Assembly: GCF_009796805.1 (NCBI RefSeq)
Contig: NZ_CP047029.1
Span: 3,424,001 to 3,488,000 of the forward strand
Direction of reading: 5' to 3'
DNA length: 64,000 nucleotides
Source: Algibacter sp. L1A34
GTDB taxonomy: Bacteria > Bacteroidota > Bacteroidia > Flavobacteriales > Flavobacteriaceae
Shown here: positions 26,678 through 35,309 of the stretch, piece by piece
How the letters are laid out: every line of letters begins with the position of its first letter
Numbering within the stretch: the first letter of the stretch is position 1
Notes under the pieces: generated by a model
Seen by the model: the letters and a program-made list of their open reading frames with translations, nothing else
Told to the model about the DNA's origin: nothing
The model's database searches: none
Made by a program: the position numbers and the translations under genes

Positions 26678-27574
26678 TTAAGCTCTAATACTAGAAGCAC
26701 AAGCACCTCTTTTTAGCAGCATGTATTCACCATTATTTTTAAACTCTCGGATAGATGTACCAGCGTAGCGTTTAAAGGTTTTAGAGAGATGACTAACATC
26801 TGTAAAACCAAGCTCGTCTGCAATTTGTGTTAATGTGAAATCAGAGTTCAATAAACGTATTTCTACAAGTTTAAGTTTTGCTTTAATAATATACTCTCGC
26901 AAAGACATATGTACTTGTTTTTTAAAAAACTCACTAACATAAGTGGGAGACATCATAAAAACATCAGCTAAGTTTTCGACTTTAAGCAACTCTGTTTTAT
27001 CAATGTTTTCATTAATATAAGTTAACATTTTTGTAATTCTATCATCCGAATTATTTTTAGGTAATTCAAAATAGCTACCTTTTTTTATGTTCCTAATTAG
27101 TATTTCAAGAATGCTAGTCATTAGGCTTGTCACAAGGTTTATAGACGATTCTCCGTAGTTTCTAGATTCTTGCAAAATCATACTTATTAAACTTTCTAGA
27201 TGGTTTCTATCTATATCATTCTTAATAATATCTCCTGGTAATTGGTTGTAATTTGATAAGATATAGGAGGCTTCTTTAAACCATTCATTTCTATCAATAG
27301 TAATACGATTTATATTTTTAAAGAATGAATCTGTAAATTTCAGAAATACAAATTGTGTAGGTTGCGCTATTGTAAATGAGTGGCATTTTAAAGGTGGTAA
27401 CAAAAAAATGCTGCCTTTCTTATAGGCGTGCTCGTTGTAGTTAATACATTGTGTTCCTGTACCATTTTTAACTAAAACCAATTCAAAAAAGTTGTTTTTA
27501 ACAGGACGTTGTTTCCAATCTGTTAATTCTATTTCTTGTATTTCGAAAGGTTTAAAAGCTTCAATTACTTGCAT
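26678..27574 (-). CDS. AraC-family transcriptional regulator
   Basis: 298 residues. The N-terminal part (~10-110) is a cupin-like effector domain ('GTGTQCINYNEHAYKKGSIFLLPP'), and the last ~100 residues hold the two AraC helix-turn-helix motifs ('ENLADVFMMSPTYVSEFFKKQ', 'FTLTQIADELGFTDVSHLSKTFKRYAG'). It is divergent from the ABM monooxygenase/BCCT unit. Direct repeats spaced by 21 bp occur before that unit and before the nitroreductase gene, making both likely targets. The effector is unknown; neighbours suggest electrophiles or quinones. Confidence 0.88.
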   Translation of the reverse strand: MQVIEAFKPFEIQEIELTDWKQRPVKNNFFELVLVKNGTGTQCINYNEHAYKKGSIFLLPPLKCHSFTIAQPTQFVFLKFTDSFFKNINRITIDRNEWFKEASYILSNYNQLPGDIIKNDIDRNHLESLISMILQESRNYGESSINLVTSLMTSILEILIRNIKKGSYFELPKNNSDDRITKMLTYINENIDKTELLKVENLADVFMMSPTYVSEFFKKQVHMSLREYIIKAKLKLVEIRLLNSDFTLTQIADELGFTDVSHLSKTFKRYAGTSIREFKNNGEYMLLKRGACASSIRA

Positions 27575-27602
27575 TTTTGTCTGATTTTTTACAATTTCTA
27601 TT

Positions 27603-27610
27603 CAAATTTA
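27603..27610 (-). promoter_or_regulatory. candidate -7 element of the AraC regulator gene
   Basis: Minus-strand TAAATTTG, 28 bp before the ATG at 27574. Confidence 0.5.
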
Positions 27611-27650
27611 GATAAAAAAGAAATATCAACCTGATTTTTCACACTCATAA

Positions 27651-27684
27651 CCTTTATTTATACATTATTATCCATTTAAAGTAC
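27651..27684 (+). promoter_or_regulatory. putative AraC operator, two half-sites 21 bp apart
   Basis: CCTTTATTTATAC at 27651-27663 and the weaker CCATTTAAAGTAC at 27672-27684 start exactly 21 bp apart (two helical turns), the spacing used by AraC-type activators. The first is identical over 13 bp to a site before the nitroreductase gene. The second half-site ends 23 bp before the -7 box at 27708. Confidence 0.5.
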
Positions 27685-27707
27685 ATTAAAAGGGTTTAGT
27701 TCAATCA

Positions 27708-27715
27708 TACCTTTG
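27708..27715 (+). promoter_or_regulatory. -7 element of the ABM monooxygenase unit
   Basis: TACCTTTG matches TAnnTTTG. No -33 TTTG is present at the usual distance, consistent with an activator-dependent promoter. Confidence 0.5.
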
Positions 27716-27760
27716 TATTGTATTTGATACTAATCTTAAATCCATTTAAACATTTTACTC

Positions 27761-28060
27761 ATGAAAAAATCGTATTTAACAATTGTAGCAAGAGTTTTAG
27801 TAAAAGAGGAGCATAGAGCGTTTGTAAAAGCAGAGCTATTAAAACTTTTAGATGTTACTAGAGCAGAGGAAGGTAATATAAGTTATGATCTACATCAGGA
27901 TAATGATAATCCAAACTTCTTTATATTTCATGAAAAATGGGTTAATCGTGAGTTATGGCAAAAACACATGGGTAATAAATATTTAGCGCATTATTTAAAA
28001 GAAACAGAAGGTAAGGTTGACGAGTTTATTTTAAATGAAATGACAGAAATAGTTAACTAG
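27761..28060 (+). CDS. antibiotic-biosynthesis-monooxygenase-fold protein (YgiN-like)
   Basis: 99 residues, the length of the ABM dimeric alpha-beta-barrel family. 'LLDVTRAEEGNISYDLHQDNDNPNFFIFHEKWVNRELWQKHM' is the standard ABM core. E. coli YgiN, a quinol monooxygenase, is the closest well-known relative. Small cytosolic enzyme that probably oxidises quinols or related aromatics without a cofactor. It is the first gene after the AraC operator and is followed 88 bp later by a BCCT transporter. Confidence 0.83.
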   Translation: MKKSYLTIVARVLVKEEHRAFVKAELLKLLDVTRAEEGNISYDLHQDNDNPNFFIFHEKWVNRELWQKHMGNKYLAHYLKETEGKVDEFILNEMTEIVN

Positions 28061-28148
28061 ATATAAAACAGAGTCTATTATTTCAAGATTAATAGGGATT
28101 ATAATCTAAATTCTAATCCCTATTTTTGCCTAAATTAAAACACCTTTA

Positions 28149-29648
28149 ATGTTAAAATACATTCAGAAGCATACTATTTTATCTATTTCTGTAGGTATCA
28201 TTTTTAGTTGTACTTTATTGGTTTTCTTTGCTACAGAGGCGAGTTACAATGCGATAGAAGATGCGTCGTTATGGGTTCGAAATTATTTCGGTTATTTTTA
28301 TCTTTATTTGGGTTTTAGTTGTGTTTTGGCTTTGTTGGTAATTGCATATTCTAGATACGGAAACATTAAACTAGGAAAGCCCAATTCTAAACCAGAATAT
28401 TCACTCTGGGCATGGACAACTATGTTATACAGTGCCGGAATGGGGTCTGGTATTTTGTTAAGAGCAGTCCAAGAGCCTGTTTTTATGCAACAGAATCCGC
28501 CTTATGCGTCTAATTTATTACCAGATACCTTAGCCCTAGAATATACTTTTTACCAATGGGGATTAACGGCTTGGGCATTTTATGGGTTGTTTGCCATGAT
28601 AATTGGCTATGCACTATATATTAGAAAAAAGAAAGTACGAATTAGTGCAACTATAGAAGATCACGTAAAAAGTGAATTTGTAAAAAAAGGAGTAGATGTT
28701 ATAACCATTATTACTACTGTTTTTGGGTTAATTGCTGCCATAGGGTTAGGGACTACTCAAATAAAAGGAGGCCTTAATCATATAACCGATTCTAATTTTG
28801 GAATAGTTACAACCATTTCACTTTGTGTAATTATCTCTACAATAGCTTGTTATTCTGCTTGGCAAGGCGTGAATAAAGGAATTAAAATATTCTCTAAACT
28901 TAATATAATAGTCACTTTTGTCATTTTAATATTTGTGTTTGTAACTAGTGATATAAGTACCATTTTGATCTCTTTTGCAACTGCTACACTTTATTATATC
29001 ATAGATTTTATACCTATGAGTTTGGCTATAGGTTCTTATAATCCAGGATTAGATTTTTTAACAGGTTGGACTTTCTATTATTGGGCCTTTTGGCTATCTT
29101 GGGCACCTTTTACAGGTATTTTTATTGCACGTATTTCTAAAGGGCGTACTATAAGACAATTGTTATTGGGGGTATTAATTATTCCGTCCATTGGTACTTT
29201 TTTCTGGTTTTCTGTGTTTGGAGCTTCTGCATTTAAATTAATAGAAGAATGGGGTGTTTACAACAACGAATTCGGTAATGTGTTCTCTTCCATATTTGTC
29301 TTTTTTGAACATTATCCTTATGCTACTTTTTTAAACATAACATCTGTGTTTTTATTAATCAGTTTTTTAATTACTTCTGTAGATTCAGCGGTGTTTGTAT
29401 TAAGTATGTTTACAGATAATGGTTCTAAAAACCCAAGTAAAATACATCGTGTTATTTGGTCTGTTTTTATTTTATTAGCAACCATAGCTTTAGTGTTGTT
29501 GGGCAATGTAAAAGCAGATATTAATGTTTTGGAAGCCGTACAGCGTTTACTAATTATAACTTCGCTACCATTTGCTTTTCTTATTGTTATTATGCTTGGT
29601 TATTTTATTAAAGATTTGAGAAAAAACAAGTTAGAAAAAAGCAAATAA
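28149..29648 (+). CDS. BCCT-family betaine/carnitine/choline-type transporter
   Basis: 499 residues with about 12 membrane helices. The BCCT signature is clear: 'GWTFYYWAFWLSWAPFTGIFIARISKGRTIRQ' near residues 305-336 and 'LITSVDSAVFVLSMFTDNG' near 420-440. The usual 'GMGIGLMFWGVAEP' is altered here to 'GMGSGILLRAVQEPV', so substrate binding may differ from classical betaine carriers. Such permeases import quaternary ammonium or similar zwitterions with Na+ or H+. Same strand as, and probably co-transcribed with, the ABM gene. Confidence 0.88.
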   Translation: MLKYIQKHTILSISVGIIFSCTLLVFFATEASYNAIEDASLWVRNYFGYFYLYLGFSCVLALLVIAYSRYGNIKLGKPNSKPEYSLWAWTTMLYSAGMGSGILLRAVQEPVFMQQNPPYASNLLPDTLALEYTFYQWGLTAWAFYGLFAMIIGYALYIRKKKVRISATIEDHVKSEFVKKGVDVITIITTVFGLIAAIGLGTTQIKGGLNHITDSNFGIVTTISLCVIISTIACYSAWQGVNKGIKIFSKLNIIVTFVILIFVFVTSDISTILISFATATLYYIIDFIPMSLAIGSYNPGLDFLTGWTFYYWAFWLSWAPFTGIFIARISKGRTIRQLLLGVLIIPSIGTFFWFSVFGASAFKLIEEWGVYNNEFGNVFSSIFVFFEHYPYATFLNITSVFLLISFLITSVDSAVFVLSMFTDNGSKNPSKIHRVIWSVFILLATIALVLLGNVKADINVLEAVQRLLIITSLPFAFLIVIMLGYFIKDLRKNKLEKSK

Positions 29649-29717
29649 GACTATAAGTTTTTGTTAGCCTTTTACTTTTTTTTCGATTAAAGCATAAATG
29701 ATTTAAAATAAAACGAA

Positions 29718-30347
29718 ATGGATTTATTTAAACAACCCAACTTGTTTTCTACAAATGAAATTATAAAAACGGAATTCGATTTACCGGGAGCTGATGTTGT
29801 TTTATTCGAAAATTTTTTCAGCACAGAAGAAAGCGATCGCTTATACAATAGCTTACTTAAAAATACCATTTGGGAACAAGACCAAATGACTATCTATGGC
29901 AAACAAGTAGATTTACCTAGATTAACAGCTTGGTATGGAGACCAGAATGAATTAGTAGTTTATGCAGAGAGTGAAAGTAAAATGTTGCCGTGGAATGCAG
30001 ATTTACTATATATAAAAGAAAAAATAGAGCAGGAGGTGGGGATTAAATTCCCACGTTGTTTGCTTAATTATTACAGAGACGGAAAGGATAGTGTAGATTG
30101 GCATCAAGATTATGAACCAAATCAACGTAAAAATACGGTTATTGGTTCTGTTACTTTTGGAGAAACAAGATCTTTTCAATTAAAACATGCCACGCGTACA
30201 GACTTAAAACGCATTGATATTCCTTTAGAGCACGGAAGCTTTTTAATCATGCAAGGCGCTACACAAGATAATTGGAAGCATAAAATTCCTAAAACCAAAA
30301 AGCAGATTCTACCGAGAATAAATTTAACATTCAGGTGGATTTATTAA
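29718..30347 (+). CDS. alkB: AlkB-like alkylated-nucleic-acid dioxygenase
   Basis: 209 residues of the AlkB (2OG-FeII_Oxy_2) family, of the length of AlkBH2/AlkBH3-like bacterial members. The iron facial triad is visible as H-x-D in 'VDWHQDYEP' and His in 'DNWKHKIPK', and the 2OG arginines lie in 'LPRINLTFRW'. The nucleotide-flip segment 'LPRLTAWYGD' also matches. It removes alkyl groups from DNA or RNA bases using 2-oxoglutarate and O2. It sits 69 bp after the BCCT gene, in a neighbourhood of electrophile-handling enzymes. Confidence 0.9.
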   Translation: MDLFKQPNLFSTNEIIKTEFDLPGADVVLFENFFSTEESDRLYNSLLKNTIWEQDQMTIYGKQVDLPRLTAWYGDQNELVVYAESESKMLPWNADLLYIKEKIEQEVGIKFPRCLLNYYRDGKDSVDWHQDYEPNQRKNTVIGSVTFGETRSFQLKHATRTDLKRIDIPLEHGSFLIMQGATQDNWKHKIPKTKKQILPRINLTFRWIY

Positions 30348-30461
30348 ATTATAAACATGGTACTAATAAAGGTTTAATGTTTACTTAATGTACGTTTAAA
30401 AGCTAAAAAGAATCATTTTATACCCGTTTTAGTTAAATTTTAAGAATTGACCTCATATTTA

Positions 30462-30495
30462 CCTTTATTTATACCTGTATTCCCTTTTTTTATAC
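30462..30495 (+). promoter_or_regulatory. putative AraC operator, direct repeats 21 bp apart
   Basis: CCTTTATTTATAC (30462-30474) and CCTTTTTTTATAC (30483-30495) differ at one position and start 21 bp apart. The second ends 24 bp before the -7 box at 30520, nearly the same geometry as at 27651-27684. Confidence 0.6.
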
Positions 30496-30519
30496 ATCAT
30501 TTTACTTGTATGGTGTATT

Positions 30520-30527
30520 TATCTTTG
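30520..30527 (+). promoter_or_regulatory. -7 element of the nitroreductase unit
   Basis: TATCTTTG, exact consensus, 40 bp before the ATG at 30568. The -33 position lacks TTTG. Confidence 0.55.
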
Positions 30528-30567
30528 TTCCAGAATTAGAATTAACCTAATAAAAAAACATATTAAA

Positions 30568-31227
30568 ATGAATTTACAAGAAATTTTAAACTGGAGATAC
30601 ACCACAAAGGAATATGATACCACCAAGAAAATATCTGATGCAGATATGGCTGAAGTTAAAAACTTATTAAGAATGAGTCCTTCTAGTGTAAATCTGCAAC
30701 CTTGGCATTTTATAGTTGCTGAAACTAAAGAAGGAAAAGCGCGTATTGCCAAAGGAACACAAGGCTTTTTTAGTTTTAACGAACCAAAAGTAACTAATGC
30801 TTCAGCTGTTGTATTATTTTGTTCTAAAATTGATGCAGATGAAGACTACTTCAAGCATATTGCAGATACCGATGACAAAAACGGAAGATTTCCAAATGAA
30901 GATATAAAAAACGGATTTTTAGGTGCCGTTAAGGCATTTGCGGGTATTCATAAATACGACTTAAAAGATCTTCAACATTGGATGGAAAAACAAGTTTACC
31001 TTAACATTGGTAGTTTTTTATTAGGTGTTGCAAGTTTAGGTATTGATGCTACACCTATGGAAGGGATTGATGTAAAAGCTTTAGATGAAGAGTTTGGGTT
31101 AAGAGAAAAAGGATACACATCTTTAGTTGCGGTTTCTTTAGGTTATAGAGCTGAATCTGATTTTAATTCACCTGAAAAAACACCAAAATCTAGATTAGCA
31201 GTAAGCGAAATTTTTACCGAAATATAA
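30568..31227 (+). CDS. NfsB-type NAD(P)H nitroreductase
   Basis: 219 residues, typical of NfsB/NfnB flavoproteins. The start 'ILNWRYTTKEYDTTKKI' and 'LLRMSPSSVNLQPWHFIVA' are the FMN-binding hallmarks, and 'LGIDATPMEGIDVKALDEEFGL' fits the dimer/lid region. The enzyme reduces nitroaromatics and quinones by two electrons using FMN. It is the first gene of a two-gene unit with an MDR reductase and follows the putative AraC operator. Confidence 0.9.
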   Translation: MNLQEILNWRYTTKEYDTTKKISDADMAEVKNLLRMSPSSVNLQPWHFIVAETKEGKARIAKGTQGFFSFNEPKVTNASAVVLFCSKIDADEDYFKHIADTDDKNGRFPNEDIKNGFLGAVKAFAGIHKYDLKDLQHWMEKQVYLNIGSFLLGVASLGIDATPMEGIDVKALDEEFGLREKGYTSLVAVSLGYRAESDFNSPEKTPKSRLAVSEIFTEI

Positions 31228-31250
31228 TTCGTTACAAAATATAAACTATT

Positions 31251-32258
31251 ATGAAAGCAATAGGATATAAAGAGAATCTTCCAATTGAAGATATAAAATC
31301 TTTACAAGACATAACATTAGACAAGCCAAAAGCAACTGGAAGAGACATTTTAGTTGAAATTAAAGCGATATCGGTTAACCCTGTAGATTATAAAATTAGA
31401 GCAAACCGACCTGCTCCAGATGGTAATTGGAGCGTTATTGGTTGGGATGCTGCTGGAATTGTAAAAGCGGTTGGTGACGATGTTTCCCTTTTTAAAGTTG
31501 GTGACGAAGTTTGGTATGCAGGAGATCTTACACGTCAAGGAAGTAATGCAGAATATCAAGTGGTAGACGAGCGCATTGTTGGTATAAAGCCTTCAAGTTT
31601 ATCGTTTGCTGAAGCTGCTGCTTTACCATTAACATCGCTTACTGCTTATGAAATGTTGTTCGATAGATTGCAAGTTGCAAAGGATGATGCTAGCAAATCA
31701 ATTTTAGTAATTGGTGCTGCTGGTGGTGTTGGTTCTATTTTAGTACAATTGGCTAAAAAGTTAACCAAACTGAATATAATTGGTACGGCTTCTCGCGAAG
31801 AAACTACAGCTTGGTTAAAAGATTTAGGTGCAGACACGGTTATCAACCACAGAAATAAACTGAGTGAAGAGTTCGAAAAACACAACTTACCAGCTCCAGA
31901 GTATGTTGTGAGTTTAAATGCTACAGAACATCACGTAGATGAAATTGTAAAACTGATTAAACCTCAGGGTAAATTCGGATTTATTGATGACCCGAAAGTG
32001 ATGAATGTGATGCCTTTTAAAGGAAAAGCTGTTTCTACGCACATCGAATTAATGTTTACGCGTTCTATGTTCCAAACGGAAGATATGATTGAACAACATA
32101 ATATTTTGAATGAAGTTTCAGAGTTAATCGATAATGGGAAAATAAGAACAACTTTAGGCGAAAATTTCGGGATAATTAATGCGAAAAACTTACGGAAAGC
32201 ACATGCGTTTTTAGAAACAGGAAAAGCGAAAGGTAAAATTGTTTTAGAAGGTTTTTAG
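31251..32258 (+). CDS. zinc-type alcohol dehydrogenase-like MDR reductase (quinone oxidoreductase group)
   Basis: 335 residues of the medium-chain dehydrogenase/reductase superfamily. GroES-like catalytic domain ~1-130 ('VKAISVNPVDYKIRA') and Rossmann domain with 'VIGAAGGVGSILVQLAKKL'. The cysteines that bind catalytic and structural zinc in true ADHs are absent, so a zinc-free NADPH:quinone or enone reductase activity is likely. It follows the nitroreductase by 23 bp and probably shares its transcript. Both enzymes would detoxify quinones and enones. Confidence 0.87.
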   Translation: MKAIGYKENLPIEDIKSLQDITLDKPKATGRDILVEIKAISVNPVDYKIRANRPAPDGNWSVIGWDAAGIVKAVGDDVSLFKVGDEVWYAGDLTRQGSNAEYQVVDERIVGIKPSSLSFAEAAALPLTSLTAYEMLFDRLQVAKDDASKSILVIGAAGGVGSILVQLAKKLTKLNIIGTASREETTAWLKDLGADTVINHRNKLSEEFEKHNLPAPEYVVSLNATEHHVDEIVKLIKPQGKFGFIDDPKVMNVMPFKGKAVSTHIELMFTRSMFQTEDMIEQHNILNEVSELIDNGKIRTTLGENFGIINAKNLRKAHAFLETGKAKGKIVLEGF

Positions 32259-32333
32259 TTAATTAATAATGTATTAAAAGCAGAAAACAGCAAGGAAGTT
32301 ATTGTGGCTTTTTCTATTTTAATACGCGACATT

Positions 32334-32586
32334 ATGAGTAAAACAATAATAGTATCAGAATACAGACGGCATTGGAAAGTTAACAGCTTTAAGCTTAGCT
32401 GAAAAAGGACATACGGTTTATGTAAATGGAAGAAGTGAAGCAAAGGTAGACGCGGTTGTTTCAGAAAAAAAAACAATAACAAACAATCAGAGCATTCATG
32501 GTTTGGTTACAGATTTTTCTATTGAATTTTATTTTAAAGCAAGCACCCTTAAAATTAGGTTTTTTATCAGTAAAGTTACAATGTAA
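32334..32586 (+). pseudogene. remnant of a short-chain dehydrogenase/reductase
   Basis: Begins ATG at 32334 with 'MSKTIIVS', then the frame shifts by two missing bases near 32358. The second frame reads 'GIGKLTALSLAEKGHTVYVNGR', the unmistakable Rossmann start of an SDR with the TGxxxGIG loop, followed by 'SEAKVDAVV' and 'IHGLVTDFS'. It then decays and stops at 32586, far short of about 250 residues. The gene was thus truncated and frameshifted. It lies just downstream of the MDR reductase on the same strand and may have belonged to that operon. Confidence 0.72.
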
Positions 32587-32669
32587 ACCTATCTTCAAGT
32601 TCCTTTTGGGAAATTCATATAAATCACAATGTTTAGCCTGAAACATTTTACTATAATAGCTTCTTTTTA

Positions 32670-33485
32670 TTAAATAGCATCTAAAAACGGCTTCATCTCT
32701 AATAATTCAATATCATCACGTTTACGTAATTCCTTTAAAAACCAACCTTTATGTCCGGCACCATAAGTAATTAGTATACGTTTTCCTTGATAACGGTGTT
32801 TTTCTAAGGCCTTCTCAATATTCCAATAATGTGCGATATTAATATTTTCCCAACCACCAAGACCAAGTTCATCATTAAACAATGTATTATAGGTTTGCAG
32901 TCCTATATTTTGAATGCTATCGTATTCATTAGTATGAATAAAGTAGGGGTCATTTACTTTTCCACTGGCTCGATATAATGAATCTGAAAGTTTATTTCCT
33001 TTTACATATTCAGCCCAATCATTTATTCTAGAAGAGTCTTTACGAATGGCTCTTAATTTTGCCCCACGTTCGGCTGCCATATATTTTGTCCATCCCGCTG
33101 TTGGAATAATTTCAAAATCCATTTTCTTTGATAACGGAAAAATAACATCAACATATTCAGGAAAACGCATGGTGCGAGGCTCCGAAATGCTATCGTCTCT
33201 TTTAAATCCATCCATGGCTGTTTTAAAAGCCTTTGGAGGAATCTCAGTTAATATATAATCTGGGTTTATTTGTGTAATTAATTTTTGTAGATAATCTATG
33301 TTATAAACACTATCGCTAAGGTGCCCACCGTGTATTGTTCCTAAAACTAAAACTTCATTTTTTGTTTTTTTATCTGAAGAGGTTTTTTCCTCAGATTGAT
33401 TACAACTTGATATAGAGAAAAGTAAGATTAATAAAATAGAAAAATTGATTGTTACTTGTTGCATTAGATTTTTAGTTTTAAGCAT
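32670..33485 (-). CDS. DUF5694/TraB-like lipoprotein
   Basis: 271 residues with lipobox SISSC28, so probably a lipid-anchored periplasmic or outer-membrane protein. 'VLVLGTIHGGH' near the start, 'NPDYILTEIP' and the late 'KRILITYGAGHKGWFLKELRKR' form the pattern of the TIKI/TraB/EreA-like fold, which uses a GxH and Glu residues for metal-dependent hydrolysis. Function in bacteria is not established. Met-9 (33461) is an alternative start giving a shorter signal. It stands alone on the minus strand. Confidence 0.75.
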   Translation of the reverse strand: MLKTKNLMQQVTINFSILLILLFSISSCNQSEEKTSSDKKTKNEVLVLGTIHGGHLSDSVYNIDYLQKLITQINPDYILTEIPPKAFKTAMDGFKRDDSISEPRTMRFPEYVDVIFPLSKKMDFEIIPTAGWTKYMAAERGAKLRAIRKDSSRINDWAEYVKGNKLSDSLYRASGKVNDPYFIHTNEYDSIQNIGLQTYNTLFNDELGLGGWENINIAHYWNIEKALEKHRYQGKRILITYGAGHKGWFLKELRKRDDIELLEMKPFLDAI

Positions 33486-33553
33486 GTGTAAATGTATGTA
33501 AATTGAGAATAACTAGTTTTACTAGTATAAGTAGTCAATTTATTTTCTATTTC

Positions 33554-34068
33554 TTACAGTTTTTGCGCGTAGATGGTGGAAGTATCTGCTGTGGCTAAGA
33601 CATAGTTTTTTATTTCCTGAATTTCAGACAAAATATCAACTTTATTAATCAGTTTATCTTCATTAAATATTTCTTCTTTTGTAGGTTTCCAAAATGGAAA
33701 AGCCAGGTAGAAGAAGTACTTAATTCTTTATAGTTTGATGCTTCGATTTCGATTTCTGTTCTTTTTTTATAGCAAGTGTTACCTTTGTAATACTTTGTTA
33801 TTCTTTTCTTTTGAGTGAATAAATTAAATAAATCGTCAACAACTTTATCTAGATTGTCAAATTCCGGATAATAGTGTCGGTGATTAAATCCGCTACCAAT
33901 AGTTATTTCATTATCATCATAAGCTATCCAAATATCAGTATCAGTTATTGTAAGGCGAGTTTCTGTATATCCGTCATCATATTTATCTGTATCAACGGTT
34001 AATCTCTCTCCTAAATGGTTATTTAAAATTGCTTGTGTTTTTTCAAAAATAAATTGATGAGTTTTCAT
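33554..34068 (-). pseudogene. small hypothetical gene with a 1-base frameshift near its end
   Basis: The uninterrupted frame (34068 to 33649, 139 codons) ends in a low-quality tail 'HFGNLQKKKYLMKIN'. If one base is restored in the T run of the minus strand near 33698-33701, the reading passes into 'PFWKPTKEEIFNEDKLINKV' and on through 'DILSEIQEIKNYVLATADTS' to a stop at 33554, giving about 171 residues with much better protein character. No family is recognised. The start overlaps the operon mate upstream by a 3-bp gap. It may be a real pseudogene, a phase-variable site or a sequencing error. Confidence 0.65.
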
Positions 34069-34071
34069 TTT

Positions 34072-34584
34072 TTAATAAACTTTACAAATTCTCTCAAACA
34101 TGGTGTCAAATTCATTAGAATTAAGCTTTTTTAAATTCATATGGTTGGTGTTTAAAAAATCTTTTAAATATTCCAATATGTCTTCTTGCAATAAATCTGT
34201 GGCCTCCGTTTTATATTGTTCAACTTTTTTTACTTTCGAACCTCCGAAAAATTGAGCGAATTTTGAAGTCGGTACTATGTTAGATTCTTTAAATTCAATA
34301 ACTAATTTTATGTCATCGGGTTTTACACTTGGAGTAGGGTAAAGGTGCGGATAAATATGAAGGATATATTCTTTTTTGTACTTTTCATATTCTATTGAAA
34401 AATTCCAAGAATTATCATCCATGATATCCGAATCATTCTGGTTTTCAGGTGTTGCTTTTTTGAGTAATTCAAACCAATTAATACTTTTATAGTGTTCTAT
34501 GACTTCCTTAGTAGAAGAGACTGTAGTTTCTACACCCTTTTTTCCTGATAAAGAGTTTTCAAAAGCTATTTTATATTTTTTCAT
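34072..34584 (-). CDS. hypothetical protein
   Basis: 170 residues, no signal peptide or membrane helix, mixed charge, rich in Lys/Glu/Asn, with alternating helix and strand character ('WNFSIEYEKYKKEYILHIYPHLYPTP', 'KLVIEFKESN'). I recognise no family. It ends 3 bp before the frameshifted gene on the same strand, so the two form an operon and perhaps a functional pair. Both belong to the accessory-looking block at 33.5-36.2 kb. Confidence 0.68.
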   Translation of the reverse strand: MKKYKIAFENSLSGKKGVETTVSSTKEVIEHYKSINWFELLKKATPENQNDSDIMDDNSWNFSIEYEKYKKEYILHIYPHLYPTPSVKPDDIKLVIEFKESNIVPTSKFAQFFGGSKVKKVEQYKTEATDLLQEDILEYLKDFLNTNHMNLKKLNSNEFDTMFERICKVY

Positions 34585-34676
34585 TTAGTTAATGCTTTAA
34601 ATTCTAAGCTTTTATTATTGGCTAGGTTTTGTTAATATCCGTAGAACTTTCAGTTTATTGAAAACGCCGTTATATG

Positions 34677-35159
34677 CTATTCAATCCAGCCTTCAGAATT
34701 TGAACAAGATTCCATAGAATGTTTTGAGTATCTATCAAATTCTTCATTAAATAACTCCTCATATACTTGATATGCAGAGAAGCCAAAACCTTCCGCCTCT
34801 AAATCAAATTTTGCTTTAGATGGAGTTTTGTCTATTAATTCATAGTAGCTTTTTCCCATTCCTAAAATAAAGCATCTGCAGTATAAAAATCCATCATCAG
34901 AGCCATCCGTATACGTATGAATCTCTTTTCTGTCAATATGGTACATTCTTTCTTCAAGGATATGAATAAATTCAGTGAGTTCTTTTTTTTTAAGTTTAGA
35001 TAATCGTTTGATATAGTTTTCTGTAATATCCTCTTCTAACTGATAACTTAATTGTTCTAAAGAATTCTCATCATTATTTGCTTCATCTCTCTGTTTTTTT
35101 AGCTCTGGAGAATCTTGCCAAGATTTTTCTATTATTTCCCAAAATTTTTCTTCTGTCAT
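34677..35159 (-). CDS. DUF4240-domain protein
   Basis: 160 residues, cytosolic. The opening 'MTEEKFWEIIEKSW' and 'DDGFLYCRCFILGMGKSYYELI' match the DUF4240 family, which is common as single small genes in Bacteroidota and Actinobacteria and has no known biochemical function. Flanked by spacers containing palindrome-like motifs. Family assignment is by memory of motif pattern and moderately sure. Confidence 0.68.
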   Translation of the reverse strand: MTEEKFWEIIEKSWQDSPELKKQRDEANNDENSLEQLSYQLEEDITENYIKRLSKLKKKELTEFIHILEERMYHIDRKEIHTYTDGSDDGFLYCRCFILGMGKSYYELIDKTPSKAKFDLEAEGFGFSAYQVYEELFNEEFDRYSKHSMESCSNSEGWIE

Positions 35160-35198
35160 TTCTTTTTATGCTTTACAATGTTTTTTTTTTAATGATAG

Positions 35199-35301
35199 TT
35201 ACGGTGTTGTATATGAGGGTTTAGCGAATAAAATCATTTGAAGCAAACACATAACTACTTTTTTTATCACTAAACCGTAATTATTTTCAACCGGTGTTGT
35301 A
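35199..35301. repeat. imperfect palindromes and a direct repeat in the spacer 35160-35309
   Basis: The 10-mer CGGTGTTGTA occurs at 35202-35211 and 35292-35301. Between them TTACGG/CCGTAA (35199-35204, 35275-35280) and GGTTTAGCGA/TCACTAAACC (35218-35227, 35267-35276, one mismatch) form a bulged hairpin. A related ACGCCGTTATATG lies at 34664-34676 at the end of the next gene. Confidence 0.55.
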
Positions 35302-35309
35302 AGCAGTTT

